The notes under the pieces: model-generated | Told to the model about the DNA's origin: nothing | The model's database searches: none | Seen by the model: the letters and a program-made list of their open reading frames with translations, nothing else | Part shown: one piece after another, positions 1 to 16,800 of the stretch | Numbering within the stretch: the stretch's first letter is position 1 | Layout of the letters: the number at the start of each line of letters is the position of its first letter | Made by a program: the position numbers and the translations under genes | NCBI RefSeq assembly: GCF_037975245.1 | Contig: NC_092575.1 | Coordinates: forward strand, 8,278,001 to 8,342,000 | From: Apostichopus japonicus | Lineage: Eukaryota > Echinodermata > Holothuroidea > Aspidochirotida > Stichopodidae | Direction: 5' to 3' | Length of the DNA stretch: 64,000 bases

Positions 1-302
1 TTTGCTTGTATGTGATAGTACAACATACTATAAAATATGGAAAATAATATACTGGAACAGAGATTAGCGAATGCTGCGGGCTTTCCTTATCTGCTGGCTT
101 ATAGCATATAGCCTCAGCGGTGTATGGGCGCGGTTTCTCATGTAATTTACGCTATATATGAAATCCTGTATTTTTCTTTAAAACCAGCTGAAAGTTCTAT
201 TTTTTCCATCGGGTATGAGGGGGAAAGGTTGAACAGATCAGAATAAACATTAATAACGATCAATCTCACAGCACAATGTTTGAGCTCTTCAGTTTTATGA
301 GA

Positions 303-391
303 TACACAAGTCATTAAAAGCCTGATATGCTTAGCTCATACACGAGTCATTAAGAGCCCTGATATGCCTAGCTCCTACACGAGTCAGTCAC
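303..391. repeat. Short tandem repeat, period about 42 bp
   Basis: Two full units and a partial third, built around 'gagtcattaagagccctga' followed by 'tatgcctagctc'. It lies upstream of the first visible protease exon. Apart from this repeat I see nothing in positions 1-567. Confidence 0.7.
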
Positions 392-567
392 TAAATTCGG
401 CGGAACATTTGATATTGTGTCCCCCACCATTCAAAAAGTGGGGACGTGTCCCCTGCCCCCCCCCCCCGTCATAATTGTCGCGCCTGTGGGATTGGTCACT
501 GAGTCCAAGACGAGATGACATATGCTCTGTGTTATATAACGTCGGTATCATCATTGTTTCTTCATAG

Positions 568-3895
<3,328 letters not shown>

Positions 3896-5059
3896 AGTAC
3901 TGGTGCGTTTAGGTTCCATATTGTAGAAAGTGATTGGTCAGCAGCGAATAGTTTCGTTTAGACGGATATATTGAAGGGAAGATTGTACTTCAAAATATGC
4001 ATTTGGTTCTGTCTTGGCAGACTTTTAATTGAAATAATTATTAGTTCCTTATCTTCCACTTTGTTTTAAATTTTAAAGTTGACGGCGATGATGTAAAATT
4101 AACTGCTTACCCTTTATTTCGTTTTTGTCTTTGTTGAAAGATGTTAGAACCTTTTATTAAGAAGATGGAACGGGAGTGGGGTGGGAGTGGGGTGGGGTTA
4201 GAGGGCTTAGCTAATCAAGTTGTAGCTTGCGGTGTATAGTTGCTGAACCACCCTTGCTTCGCTATAGAAATGAAGAAAAAAAAAATTATAGCCTAATCAA
4301 ATGTTCTGAACATGCGTTAATCTATACAAAGCATTTAATACGTTATGCACGTCAGATATTTCTTTTCTACCGAAAAACGTTTTCTGATTTATTTTACATA
4401 CATTTTTAAATCGTTTCACCAGCTGAGATCAGGGTCTTTACTGGCTCTAAGCCTCTCACAAAGATACTAGCTTTGAATTCAAGTTTACTATTAAAACCAT
4501 GAATTAACATATAGCCTGTTTTCTGGATTATGTCATTTTTGTAATCGTTCTTAATCGAATTATCAGTTTCAAGTTAATTTCTGTTGCAGTGATCGAGTTT
4601 GAATGAAATCAATGAAATTTCGCTTATACCACTCAAATATGTATTTTCTTTTCTCTTGTCCCTTTGATTCTGGAAATGTTATACATAGACAATTAGATAT
4701 GAACCGTAGCACGATCAGAGGCGTATACAGTAGCTATAGGCATTCAGGTACCCGGTTCAAGATTTGCAGCGGCGATTTATAATTCGTCGAAACTGCATAT
4801 GACACAAAGCCATAATGTGGGAACACAAAATAGATTGTCTTGATACAATCATACTGACACCGAACCAGACAAATTATTGAGGGCGCAATTTATGTCGACT
4901 CTGCGATTTTTCAACGATTTGGGTTTTTTCGCGCGTGCAATAAATTTGTTTACTCCCTACAGCGCATATTTCGCTCACATAAATCGCGGAATATGTGTGA
5001 ATTACAGTCAAAGTGCTACCACAGCATGGAGAAGAACAAAGGCCCTAGAAAATTCACAC
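3896..5059. other. 3' flank of protease gene, nothing recognised
   Basis: AT-rich sequence that probably includes the 3' UTR. A G-rich run, GGGGTGGGAGTGGGGTGGGG, lies near 4178-4197. I found no further gene or element ends. Confidence 0.5.
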
Positions 5060-6830
5060 TTGGAACGAGCGCGTAGCCCGGGCGAGAAGTGGGGGAAGTC
5101 ACCCCTCCCAAAACTAGAAAAAGAGAGGGAGACAGAGAAAAGAGAGAGAGAAAGTGTGACCATGAGCGGGGGAGGGGGGGGGGGGGGAGAACAACGTAGA
5201 GAGGTGTCACACAAAGTGTCAGAAGTGTGGAATACCTCATTCCCATATCATGACTGAAAATAGACTTCATAGAGAGAGCGGTGCATTTAAGCATTTTGTT
5301 CTCCACACTTTTGAAAAGCTATCGACGCCGGTAGCCTACATAGGGTCACACAATCGGAAAGGAGTGCAAACCACTAAATTGTAGGCTATATATATAGGGG
5401 CAGAAATCGAACAAATATGTTTTGGGCCTTTATTCAATCGAATTTGGACCGGTTGTGCGGGAAGTGGAGCGGACATTTTCTAAATTCAGCATCCGAAATA
5501 CGAGTATCAATGGTAAACGAGAGACTGGAAGCTCTGCTTCAGTAGTATATATCGTGCCACTTCACCCCCCCCCCCCCTCCTTGGGAGTCCACACGGGGCG
5601 TCATTTCGGCAGTCCAAACGGGGCGAACACGGGCATCATATCGGGATCCCCATTTTTCTATTTATTATTTCTTTCTTTATTTTTTTTATTTTTAAAGCGG
5701 ACTCGCGTTTTTCACACGAGGTCGTCGTCGACGTTTTCATCGACGTTGTTATCGTTAACAGCAAGGAATTTAATTAATTAATTACAAATATACACGTTGT
5801 CTCTTTTTCGGGGGCCGTTTCGTTGGAACATGTTCCTTCAAGATGAAAGAGATTGAAGATAAAAAGCAATCAAAATGCTTATTGGAAACTTTTTTATTTT
5901 CGTGCGTTTATATATAAAAGCCGGTGACGCTGTTGGAAATGCACTTGATTTCTCTGATATTATATGATAAGTTCAAAATGTCTGGTGGATTCAAATATTG
6001 AAAATCTCACGTTGTGGCCGGTTGGGACGTTTGGACTAGCGCCCAAAAGTAGGAGTGCTGCCGGAGCCGCCTGGAAAAAAAATCGCATACCGGGACAATG
6101 TCTCCAGAGTAACAGAGACTTAGTACCGAAACCTGCCTGGTACCGTTTAGACCTGAGAGGCTGCGGCGTTAAGTGCAATATATATTTATATAAGTGAGAC
6201 GTCATAAACTACGTTCATGATTGGGAGAAAGATAAGTGGCCGACAGACGAGGAGGAGCGGAAGGCGAGGGTGCGAGAAACGGGCCCAGACCCATTTTATC
6301 AGCACGTTTCGCAGTGCTGCAAAGGTTTTCCAACGTGCAAAAACTGCATAGATTTCTCCTAAGATTGTCGACAGCCTCCTATCTGATGAACCGAACCACC
6401 AGCAAGCGACGAACTCAACGGCTCTTTTTAGGGCCACCAAATATTCCAGAAAGAGCAGGCTTTTATTCTGCGTTAAACATGCAATCTGTGTCTTTGTGCC
6501 TATTTTTATTGATTTGTTTTTACCCGTTTTCATAACATGCATTTTCACAAAGAATGATAGCTGTCTCCACTTTGACGGCCTGGTTTTATTCACGGTAAGC
6601 AGGCTCAAATATTAAGGAGGGAAACACTAAACTTGCATGCGTTGAACTTATTGTCTGTAGTTTCTATTTATATATACTTGAATAATTTCTACCCAACGAA
6701 TAAATTTTAGGCTAATCATAAGCAGTATTTTGAAAATATTAGTATAATTTTACATGGATAAAATCTCTCCCGATTGGATAAATATTGAAAACTCTGCAGC
6801 CTCTAAAGTCCGCCATATAGTACAGCTATA
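5060..6830. repeat. Dispersed repeat, longer copy
   Basis: Positions about 5060-5470 and 6680-6830 align with 53890-54280 and 54440-54605 in the same order and strand. Shared landmarks include CACACTTTTG, GGTAGCCTACATAG and TAAAGTCC. The two copies are clearly diverged. Between the shared ends this copy carries over 1 kb that the other lacks. Open frames here run through GA-rich and G-rich simple sequence and do not look like genes. Confidence 0.6.
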
Positions 6831-6966
6831 GTGGGCAGGGAAAACTGGCAGCTGTGATCCGTTGGTAGGGGTATGGGTAGGGGTATGGGTAGGGGTGGGG
6901 TAGGGGAAAAGAAGAAGAAGAAGAACCTTCTCCATTTGGGTCAATATAATACGAGATACCTGCGTG

Positions 6967-7336
6967 CAGTGGCGTAGGAAGGTACTTTTGAGTGGGGGGC
7001 TGAAGACTGATGGCTGGCCTGGGGGAGGGGTCCAAGGGGAGGGGTATCCCCCTCCCCTTTGGATTTTTTTTGCATTTCCAGGTGGCCTCAGATGCAATTT
7101 GGTGCAATATAGCACACTTCAACTCTTACTCCATTTTGTAAAGAATTTTGCATTTTCACCTGGCCTTAAATGCAATTTGGTGCTCCAAATGAGATTTTTT
7201 TCTCATTTGGAAATGAAAAAGGGGTTTTCTGACTTGCGGAGCGGGGGGGGGGGGGCGGAATGATACTTCCGCCCCCCATATTTTTCACTGGGGGGGGGGG
7301 CTGGCGCCCCCCAGCCCCCCGGTTCCTACGCCCTTG
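6967..7336 (+). mobile_element. Non-autonomous hAT-like element (MITE), copy 2
   Basis: A 370-bp element with a perfect 8-bp target duplication, CCTGCGTG, at 6959-6966 and 7337-7344. The ends are CAGTGGCGTAGGAAGG and CCGGTTCCTACGCCCTTG. It is the same family as 1297-1650 in inverted orientation and abuts a LINE fragment on its right. Confidence 0.9.
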
Positions 7337-7344
7337 CCTGCGTG

Positions 7345-7620
7345 ACATGTACTTACCCTAACGTATTTATGCTACGGTCAGAAGTTACCAACATATCATG
7401 GATATATTTAGGACCCAGTCCTCTAACAGACTTAAACACAATATTATTTTAAAGTACACCCTCTCCTTGATTTTAAGCCAATGAAGATCATGGAATAGAT
7501 CAGTCACATGATCATATGTACTTCTACCATATATCATTCTTGCAGCAAAATTTTGAACAGATTGGAGTTGATATAAATACACCGATAATCCTATAATCCC
7601 CGGTAATCTCGACGATGAGT
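7345..7620 (-). pseudogene. LINE reverse transcriptase, C-terminal fragment
   Basis: Read on the minus strand it gives LQSVQNFAARMIYGRSTYDH, then LHWLKIKERVYFKI. After a frameshift it continues GLGPKYIHDMLV. This is the characteristic C-terminal region of CR1/L2-like non-LTR retrotransposon polymerases. The frameshift and truncation make it a dead fragment. Confidence 0.8.
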
Positions 7621-8747
7621 ATATATAGGCCTATCCCAGAAGTATAACTTGAAGCTAACAGTTGTCTGATGATCGCTCAACGCGTGAAACTCTGAGTAAC
7701 AACTACTAGTGTTCCACTAGTCTCAACATATACTGCGGCAACATTTTATATTAGTACTGCACAAATGTTATTAAAATTGTGGACAAGATAGCACCATATT
7801 CACCTTCCACTTTATTAAAGTTTAAATCCCTGCCCTGTACGACTAACATCCTAGCAGTACAAAATTGGTGATTGCACTTACCGAACAAATATAAAAGCAT
7901 TGAAAGGGGAAGAGAGACCTCCCCCCCCCCCCCCTCTTATAAAGAATTCTTAGCATAGTGTAGTCTATATGGTCATAAAAGTCATATCAATACAAGCATT
8001 CTCTGACCCTTAAATGAGGGGGGGGAATTACCCACCCCTCCCCTGACCACGAAGGCTGGCTACTCGCCTGTCAACGGACAAATTAAACTTTCCATGTTTC
8101 CTTATCCATACGAAATGAGTAGGCTTTATATACACAACTGTGAGTAAATTTTTCGACAACGCTGCCAGTTTTCCCACAACGCCTGGATCGCTTTTCTTCT
8201 CGCGCTATCAAATTGGCCTTTACACGTCCAATGAGTGTGATAATATCTAGAAACTACCTTTCCCATCAGTTGGATTGCGAAACACATTTATTTGCAGGAA
8301 ATCGCTCAGAACTCGAAGAAAAAGGAAATCGTGCACTGGTATGTACTTTTCATTATAAGGTATATACGAGAGAAATATAAAGGTTCGTTTTCAATGTCAT
8401 TGTCATTGCCTGTACTTTTTTAACGATTATTGGTTGACATCCGTTTTAATGCTTTGGGGACATTGTCGTAGAACTGGTACTATAGTCGATTTATACGAAG
8501 TTGTCCGTCAGTGTGGTTTGGGAAGTGTCATGGCCTACAGAACGAACTTCATGACCAGTGATCTATGTTAAAGGTATGCTGTACAGACCCCAACTAAAGC
8601 AAGCTATCATGCAAAAGTTTGTTGAGATTATGTATTAATTATGTACATTATTATGTATAAATCGAACTTGCCTTTGTAGTAACGCCTGCGACATATTCTT
8701 TCTTGTACTGTGAGGGTCTTTATGTGAACGCTCTATTACTAACTAGA
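7621..8747. other. Intergenic, possible start region of the PISD transcription unit
   Basis: Contains poly-C runs near 7920 and 8025. A possible untranslated exon lies at about 8298-8338 (AG before it, GTATGT after it), but nothing confirms it. No coding sequence seen. Confidence 0.25.
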
Positions 8748-8753
8748 CTATAG

Positions 8754-9646
8754 CAGACCTGTCAACGCTCCCGGTTTTACCGGGAGACTCCCGGTTTTTA
8801 CCCAAATCTCCCGGCCTCCCGGTTTCATATTCTATTCTCCCGGTTTTTTAATGTTTCATCACTTGCGAACTTTCTGAAAATAGCCAACAGTTACCTGTAG
8901 TCCTATGCCTATCGCGTAATAAGTGTAATCTAAAAATAGATTGTTTACAAACACGTTACGACTGACACAGTGCTGTGCGGGACTCTCAACCAATAGCAGG
9001 CTGCTTTGTCAGTTCTCAGACTTAGCCCAATGTTGTTATTGTACGTTGGCCTTGGTCGAGTCCTGAATACAGTACAGTAGTACGGCGTGCACTGTGCATA
9101 TGCCATGGTGCACAAGTTTAATTAGCACAAGTTGTCACTTGTTTGTATATGCGGCCTACCGAATGTGTGCAGTTCGCATGTAGGCTACTTGTATACGACA
9201 AAAAACAGTTAAGTTCTATGCCGGCACACACTTTACCTGGGTCCTCTTCGATGCTAGGTGAATATCATGTCTTAAACTACGATTTAAGAAACGGCTGTTT
9301 CAAACATCTCACTAATTCTTTCGGCGACTTTAATCTCTATTCATTGAGCACAATAGCATAACCTGCGTATCAACCCGTACAGGGATTATACGAGGTGTCT
9401 ACGCGGCAATTTGTTTGTCAACGATTTTATACGCGATTGTACTTGTTTATACGTCTTTAAACTATCCTGTGCGCGTACACATGTCCAGTTATACATGAGC
9501 GGTACTGTAGACTATTTATTTAGGAGTATTTATATAATTTCAGTTGAAAATTACCAACCTCCCTATTTTCCCCTTATTCTCCCGGTGTTTTGGCCCTGAA
9601 AAATGTTATTCTCCCTATTTTGGGGTCAAACAGGTTGACAGGTCTG
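8754..9646 (+). mobile_element. DNA transposon with 6-bp target duplication, longer copy
   Basis: An 893-bp element flanked by a perfect 6-bp duplication, CTATAG, at 8748-8753 and 9647-9652. It has 13-bp perfect terminal inverted repeats, CAGACCTGTCAAC and its complement. Just inside the left end CTCCCGG is repeated about five times and can fold (CTCCCGGTTTTACCGGGAG). A shorter relative is at 17645-17911. No intact transposase is visible; the 72-codon open frame inside has no motif I recognise. Confidence 0.82.
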
Positions 9647-9652
9647 CTATAG

Positions 9653-10303
9653 ACATGAAAATATTTCCACACAGTGTTTACACAAAGAGCCTATAAGAAC
9701 AAAGATTGCAAAACTAACATAAAGCTTCAAATTAGATTTTGGTTTGCTTGTTATTATAAATGACAATAAAGCCTTTTATATGTATTCTTAGTACAGCAAA
9801 ATGGAGGTGGTTGCTATCCATTTGATACAAACAATAGATTGTCATGTCTACCGAGTACCTCCTATGAAAAAACTACACTGTCGATATAAACTTATAAATG
9901 GATTATCAAATTAAAGCTACTTGTGTTCAGTGCACATATATACAACATTTTCATGAAAAAGTTGAGAAATAATCAATAGAGTTCAGTTTATATTACAAAA
10001 CAACTCATAGTAAAGAGATATTACTGGTGGGTGGGGGGAGGGGAGGTTTGGAGAATGGAAGCAGTACTTTGAATTAGAATTTAAATTTTATATTTTGTTC
10101 TTTTGAAGTATTGAAGTATTGGTATGAAAAATTTCCTCTCCAGCTTTCAATAAGCCTACTTGTGCAGTGCAAGTACCTTGCAAATGTGCTCATCAGTCTA
10201 TTTATTTCTCATACAATTTTTTTTTTAAATAAGATTAGAAATATTAAGTAAGTTTAGCATAATGATATCATCTATATGCTACCAACAGATTTATAAGGTG
10301 CAG
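9653..10303. other. AT-rich DNA, nothing recognised
   Basis: No coding sequence or element ends seen up to the first PISD coding exon. Confidence 0.5.
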
Positions 10304-10305
10304 AT

Positions 10306-10393
10306 ATGGCATTCAGAAGTGCATTATTTATGAGACATGGAGTGAAGTGCATCCTTAAAAGGGAAGGCAGACAGCAGCTATGTAGAAATAAAG
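10306..10393 (+). CDS. PISD: PISD exon 1, mitochondrial targeting presequence
   Basis: ATG 10306-10308 has G at -3 and G at +4. 29 codons plus one base encode a basic presequence with nine Lys/Arg and a single Glu. The donor is GTTCGT at 10394, weaker than the other donors in this gene. Phase 1 matches the next exon. A splice acceptor just upstream (AG at 10296-10297 or 10302-10303) suggests a separate 5' UTR exon. Confidence 0.82.
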
Positions 10394-10721
10394 GTTCGTA
10401 TGATTATTAACTTTGACAAAATTTCATGTTATTGGATAGCGCCCTCGCAAAGTAGGTTTTCAATTGTGTTATGATACTGTATTGAAGAGTCATTATGATT
10501 GCCTATCACAGATAAAACTTCAGTTTCATTGTGATTAAATAATTTATTTAAAATATTAGTTGAAAACGTTTGAACTGTGTTAAGTGCACAACCTCCCTGT
10601 GATGGTAGGGGTATTCTAGGGAAGGAGGAGGTTGAGGGTGTGATGATGGATGCAATGAGGAATATGAGTGGCTGAGAAAAGGGGTAACTGCAACAAGTTT
10701 ATGTTCTACACTTTTTATATC

Positions 10722-10759
<38 letters not shown>

Positions 10760-10760
10760 T

Positions 10761-10805
<45 letters not shown>

Positions 10806-13800
10806 TTGTTTATTCAATCAATGAGCAATAAAATTACACATCGAAAATTAAAACATTCCTCAAGCTCCTTAGAATAGAAATAGAAGAATAGAATAAAAGA
10901 ATAATATGTGCAAATAATAATTTACAGGTTATTATAAAGTTTGACGGCAGATGGAAAGAAAGATGAAAGATCTGTCTAAAGTCTCTGCCTAATCTGGTAG
11001 GAGTTATTGCAAGTACCCTGTCCATTATCACAGCAACACTAGTAACACTAATCGACAGCATTGGTTTAATGAAGATAGCTCGTAGGTCCTTCTTGCACAT
11101 AGGTATAACACAGTTACACCTTTTAATCAACATTTACCATAGATACAAATGGAGTGTTGGTTTATTATCATTACTGTATACATACTTTCTTCTCATTAGC
11201 CCGGGTGTGATCTCCGTATAAAGCCCACAAGTGTTTTGTTAGTTTCTGAAGGTGTTCCCCAAAGTTCAATATTAGGACCACTTCTATTCATTATATATAT
11301 ATATCAATGGCATCTGTCATATCTCTAATATTGCAAAAACTATTTTATTTGCAGATGACACTAGTATATATTTTGATTCCAATACAAATTTACATGACAT
11401 AGTATCCATGGAGTTGAATAAATTTTACGACTGGTTTGCAATTACTAAGCTATCACTTAATCTTGATAAAACCAGCTACATTGTTTTCAATAAAAGTAAA
11501 CCTTTTTCTTGGAAAAAAGATATTTTAATGGATGGTAAGCCAATCAAGCATGTACATAGTACTAAGTTTCACAGAGTATATATTGATAGTTAACTAATAC
11601 TTAGTGTGAACATATATCAAATATTGCAAACACACATGGCGAAAAATGTTGGTATCATTTCTAAGTTGAAACACTACTTTCCTCAGAATATTCTTAGAAT
11701 GCTTTACCCATATTAGTTTTCCCCATTTTTTATATTGCTCTATTACAGTATCTGGTCTGGCGCCTAAAATGTTTATCTTCACCCTCTTGAAATCCTACAA
11801 AAGAAAGTTATCGTCATATAACTCATTCTGAATATCGTGAACACACCAGCTCACTTTTAAAAATGCTCAACTTATTAAATCTAGCAATATTCTTAGGCTG
11901 AATGTAGCCACATTCTCTTACAAGGCTTGGAATGGCTTACTTCCTGCAGCCTTTCATGACTTCTTTACTATAAACAGCGCCATACATAGTCACCGCACTA
12001 GAAGTGCTTGTCAAGCACACCACAACTTATGTAATACAACATTTGGTACGTTAAGTTTAAAGAATCGTGCTATAAGGACATGGAATTCTCTTACTGCTAC
12101 TATAAAATCTAAACCATCTAAAGTAACATTTAGTAATTTCTCAGTATTGATACGTTGTTTATATTGTATGTTATAAATTATTCCTTATTAAGATTTCCAA
12201 TTATGCATATACATTTTTCCCTTGGGAGTCCTTTTACTTTGTTAAGCCTGTATTGGCTTTTTTAAGGACTTCCCTCCACATTTATATTATTATTATTATT
12301 ACGCTGTTATTTATATAGCGCATAATCCACAAGTTCTATGCGCTTTGACAACTTATATATTTATTACCTGTGGAAAATAAATAAATAAACACACCAGTTT
12401 CATTCCCTTATCTTTGATACTTTATGTTCTTGCTGTACTGTGCTTGTTTTATATTATTTGTGAAAGAAACAAGTAAGCTGAAATAAATTGAATTTTCAGG
12501 TAGTCACTCCTCATGGAAATCTCAGTTTGTGGGAGCTGGTATCATTGGCTACGTGCAGAATTTGAAATGGGTGCCAATTCCACTTGGCATTGGATTTGCT
12601 TATATATGTTACCAGCAGTACGGACATATCAAGAAAAGGGAGCAGAGGATGATACAAGGTGCTTCCAGTGTAGAAGAAACATTAGCTAAAGACTGGCAGG
12701 TAAGTCTGTGTAATTCTCGTCAATTCACCTCTTTTGGTAAAATAAATTAGCATCAGATGTGTACAATATAGGGTATGCATATCTCGTGAAATTTCCTCTA
12801 TTTTATAGTTTAAAAAAGGTTGCATATAACAGAATTGAATTATTTTTGGTTTCGATGATAATCGTAACCTATGCATTCTTGATGGCGCATCGGTGTGTGT
12901 GTGAGTGCGTTTATGACGCCCAGCTTGTAAACACGATATCTCAAGAAAGGAAGGTCAGACCAATTTCATATTTAGTTTGTAGAAGTACCACATTGAGTAA
13001 AAGAAGTCTATTGTTTTTAGTGGAGGTTAAAGGTCATTTGGGGTCACCAGGGGTCAAATTGTGGAAACATTGTAAACGTGATATCTCAAGAGGGAATCAT
13101 GGGCAGACCTCATATTTGGTGTGTTGGAGTACCACATTGTGTAAAAGAAGTCTACTGTTTTTGGAAGAGGGCAAAGGTCATTTGGCATCACCAGTGGTCA
13201 AATTGTGGAAACCTTGTAATCACGATATCTCAATACTGGAAGCTTGGCTCTAATGTAGTGTGTAGAAGAACCACATTGAGTTAAAGAAGCCTATTGTTTT
13301 TGGTGGAGGTCAAAGGTCATTTGGGGTCATCAGAGGTCAAATCGTGAAACCCTTGTAAACATGTACATACTCACTACACATTACGTCAGATTCATGAAGA
13401 AAACTGCTCATGTTATATCATCGAAACCACAATGCATTTTTCATTCTGGTTTAATTAAAGAAAAGGAAAGAAGTCATTGAACCACTCACTTCAGGATAAT
13501 ATGTCATGTGCTCTACCATCTGAGCCCATATTTGATGGCAATCCCAATATAATTATTCCTTTGCTGGGTGAGCCAGTCAAGAGTAACCAGGGATCACACA
13601 ATATTATCATTCAATTCAAATCTTGAAGGGAATGGAAGAGATTTACAACTTGTAATAAGAACAAATTCAAGTAAATCACGAATAAAAATCTAACTGAGAA
13701 AAGGTTACAAAAATTAAGAGCAAAGAAAAATGTTTGGAAAGAAGAATTAAAATAGTGACCTATTGATTGCAGTTGCTATCTTCTATAAAGTGAGTAACCC

Positions 13801-16800
13801 AACCCATAGTTGGAGGCAACTATTTTTTCTTTGCTGGGGTGCCAGTCAGAAGCAACAATACCTTGAATTCCATGTGACCAGGAAACACATTCCACCATCA
13901 TTCCATGCAATCCAGAAATTAACAGGGTCAGGATTTCTCAAAAGAATTGGCTTTCCCAAAAATTGGATTTCCCCCAAAAAAAGTAATTCACATACAGAGA
14001 ATGTACTGCAAAATATAAATCTCACAGTCAGGCTCATGTTCATAATTTACTATCAACATGCCCATAGTATGTTTTGTACTTACAGGACATTGCATAACAA
14101 GCTTAACATTACTAACTGATACTTACATTTTACATCTGAAGGTAAAAACAATTACATATTGTTGAAGTTATGAGAGTAGGAATCCTGTTTAGCATCTGTT
14201 GATATTTCAATAACTCATTTTGTTTTACACAATTTTTAGGTACTCCAAACTGTGTAGATGAACCCCATTGGGTTTGGTAGAAGTCAATTAGAAAAGTTTT
14301 GACAAGATTACAGATGAAAGATATTGCAGTTTGGCAGTGTCTGTAATAGTGTCACAACAATTTCATTGAAATGGTTTACGTATGTTTAACTTTGTTTAAG
14401 AAATTTGTTAAAGCTTGCATATCTAGATAGTTCTTCTTTAATATTTTTGCTGTAAATTTCCTTAGATTTTAATGTGCATATCATGAGAAAGACTTGATTT
14501 ATTCTGTGAAGGCACTAGGTATACCCTAAACTGTATATGAAGAAAATGTATGTTTCTGTCTATCCACTGTGTCATGAAATTCACATGTGTTCTACATTCC
14601 ATGACTGCACAACCATAACAAATCATTTGACTCTGTTCTATCTAGATGGTTGTCAAAGTTTTGTCTGTTTAATTTAAAACAATAAGTTTCTTCCACTGTA
14701 TACCAACTGTCACCTTACAATGCCTTGATAAATCCCCTGATAGTTCAGATATCTTCAGACCTTCCTGAAGGTGACTTACACCCACTGCCAAAGTGTCAGC
14801 ATTACACAATCTCAACTTTGCAGCTCAAGTTCTGAATAGAGAGGTTTCTAACAAACAATGCTCAATGTCTACAGACAACATTAAGTTTGAAGATAACATT
14901 TTACACAAGAAGGCAATTATGGTTTAGAAGTTGTTACTGTGCATAACACTGCCATTGCATGTTCTAATTAGCTCATGCTCTTATTTGTTTTAGAAAACAA
15001 TGCTATGTTAGTATGTTTCAAGTAATGTTTGTTATTGCCTGATATTGATCTTAATAATGAAGTTATATGGGGATGCTAACATACTTAAACAAATTTCGTT
15101 GGTATTCAGGCGCGTAGCCAGGAATTTGCCAAGGGAGGGGCGAAACTGTAGATTCGGCATTGCAAACTATTTAAGCGTAGCACCACCATGGTTGGCACGA
15201 AGCGTACAAGAAAATTTTGGCTGAAAATGCCTCCCAGATCGCTGGAAATGGCACTTCCCAGGCCTTGTAAGTTGCATCTTAGCATTTTCTCTTTTGAAAA
15301 TACTAGCGATATCTTAAAAACATTAAAATATTTTTTTTTAAATATGCTCAAGGGGGGGGCAGCTGCCCCCTTCGCCCCCCCCCCTTGGCTACGCGCCTGT
15401 TGGTATTATAATGTGATATAAAACTTTATAGGTTTCAGAGGCTTTGAAATTCTGCAAAAATGATTTGCGATGAAATTACGTCATGTGAATTCTAAAATGA
15501 AATTTATTTTGATGTCACTCCTTCCTCTGTTTGCTGTGGACGTCATGATTACACTTACAAAGATAGACAGCAGGTAAAAATCCACATTTGTAGGAAAAAT
15601 TGATCAGGTGATTCTTCCAAATCTTAGCTGGTTTTCCTCTATGACTCTAAAGGCAATGTGCATAGACATGTATACTTCACCAACCTTTTCTCCTAAACCC
15701 TTTCTTTCTCTTCCCATCCATCCCCTTTCCTTCCCTTCCCTTGCCTTGCCTTGCCTTGCCTTGCCTTGCCTTGCCTTGCCTTGCCTTGCCTTGCCTTGCC
15801 TTGCCTTGCCTTGCCTTGCCTTGCCTTGCCTTGCCTTGCCTTGCCTTGCCTTGCCTTGCCTTGCCTTGCCTTGCCTTGCCTTGCCTTGCCTTGCCTTGCC
15901 TTGCCTTGCCTTGCCTTCCCTTGCCTTCCCTTCCCTTCCCTTCCCTTCCCTTCCCTTCCCTTCCCTTCCCTTCCCTTCCCTCCCATTCCCCAACAAAAAG
16001 TGGTTGTGTAATATCTCTGATTAAAAATACAAATTGGTTGACTTGATTTTATTAATGATGGAAGAAGGTTAAGTTACGTTTTAGTCAAATTTGACCTTTA
16101 ATGCTATTTGTTCATTTCAGTTCAGTTTAGATGGCATGACCAATACAGACAAATTGTATTACATAGACTATTTTACTTGAATGGTAAGGTGATGGAGCAG
16201 GTAGAAAGAATTGATTAAACATTTACTAAATCTGTTTGTTGTTATTGTATTGTTCTACTTGTTACAGCTTATTGCTACATTGATAACAGGAGGATGATTA
16301 AGCAGTTTGCTGAGTTGTGTTGGTGCACATTAATTGAGATTGGATAAGTACAGTGACTACTAAATCAACAACTTTTAGCAAAGAATATGTCAGCTGTTAA
16401 AATGCATTTGGGAGAAATACAGCTCGAATGATGACCCAGGCAGATTTTCATGTAAGGGCAAACAGTGTAGGACATTAGGAGGATAGGCATTAGCAGGCCA
16501 TAAGTTGGAAGTATTACAGCCACTTTCCATCCCTCATCTAGCAATGCAGGCCTTGATTGAACTCTGATAGTTCCAAGACACAATATGGACATATGGACAA
16601 ACAAAACGGACAGAATATGACAAACAGTATGGACAATATATGACAAACAATATGGACAGTATATGACAAACAATGTGGACAGAATATGACAAACAATATG
16701 GACAGAATATGACAAACAATATGGACAGAATATAACAAACAATATGGACAGAATATGACAAACAATATGGACATTATATGACAAACAATATGGACAGAAT

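Noticed and set aside
5008-5306. Overlapping frames on both strands rich in Pro/Ser or Arg/Glu
   Set aside because: They follow GA-rich and G-rich simple sequence within a dispersed repeat.
8298-8338. 5' UTR exon of PISD
   Set aside because: AG and GTATGT borders exist, but nothing in the sequence ties it to the gene; left as a possibility only.
13458-13535. A tRNA gene on the minus strand
   Set aside because: The A box is good, but the B box is decayed and the acceptor and anticodon stems do not pair; better read as an old SINE head.
15604-16046. Long open frames on both strands (LPCLA and GKARQ repeats)
   Set aside because: Products of the 5-bp satellite.
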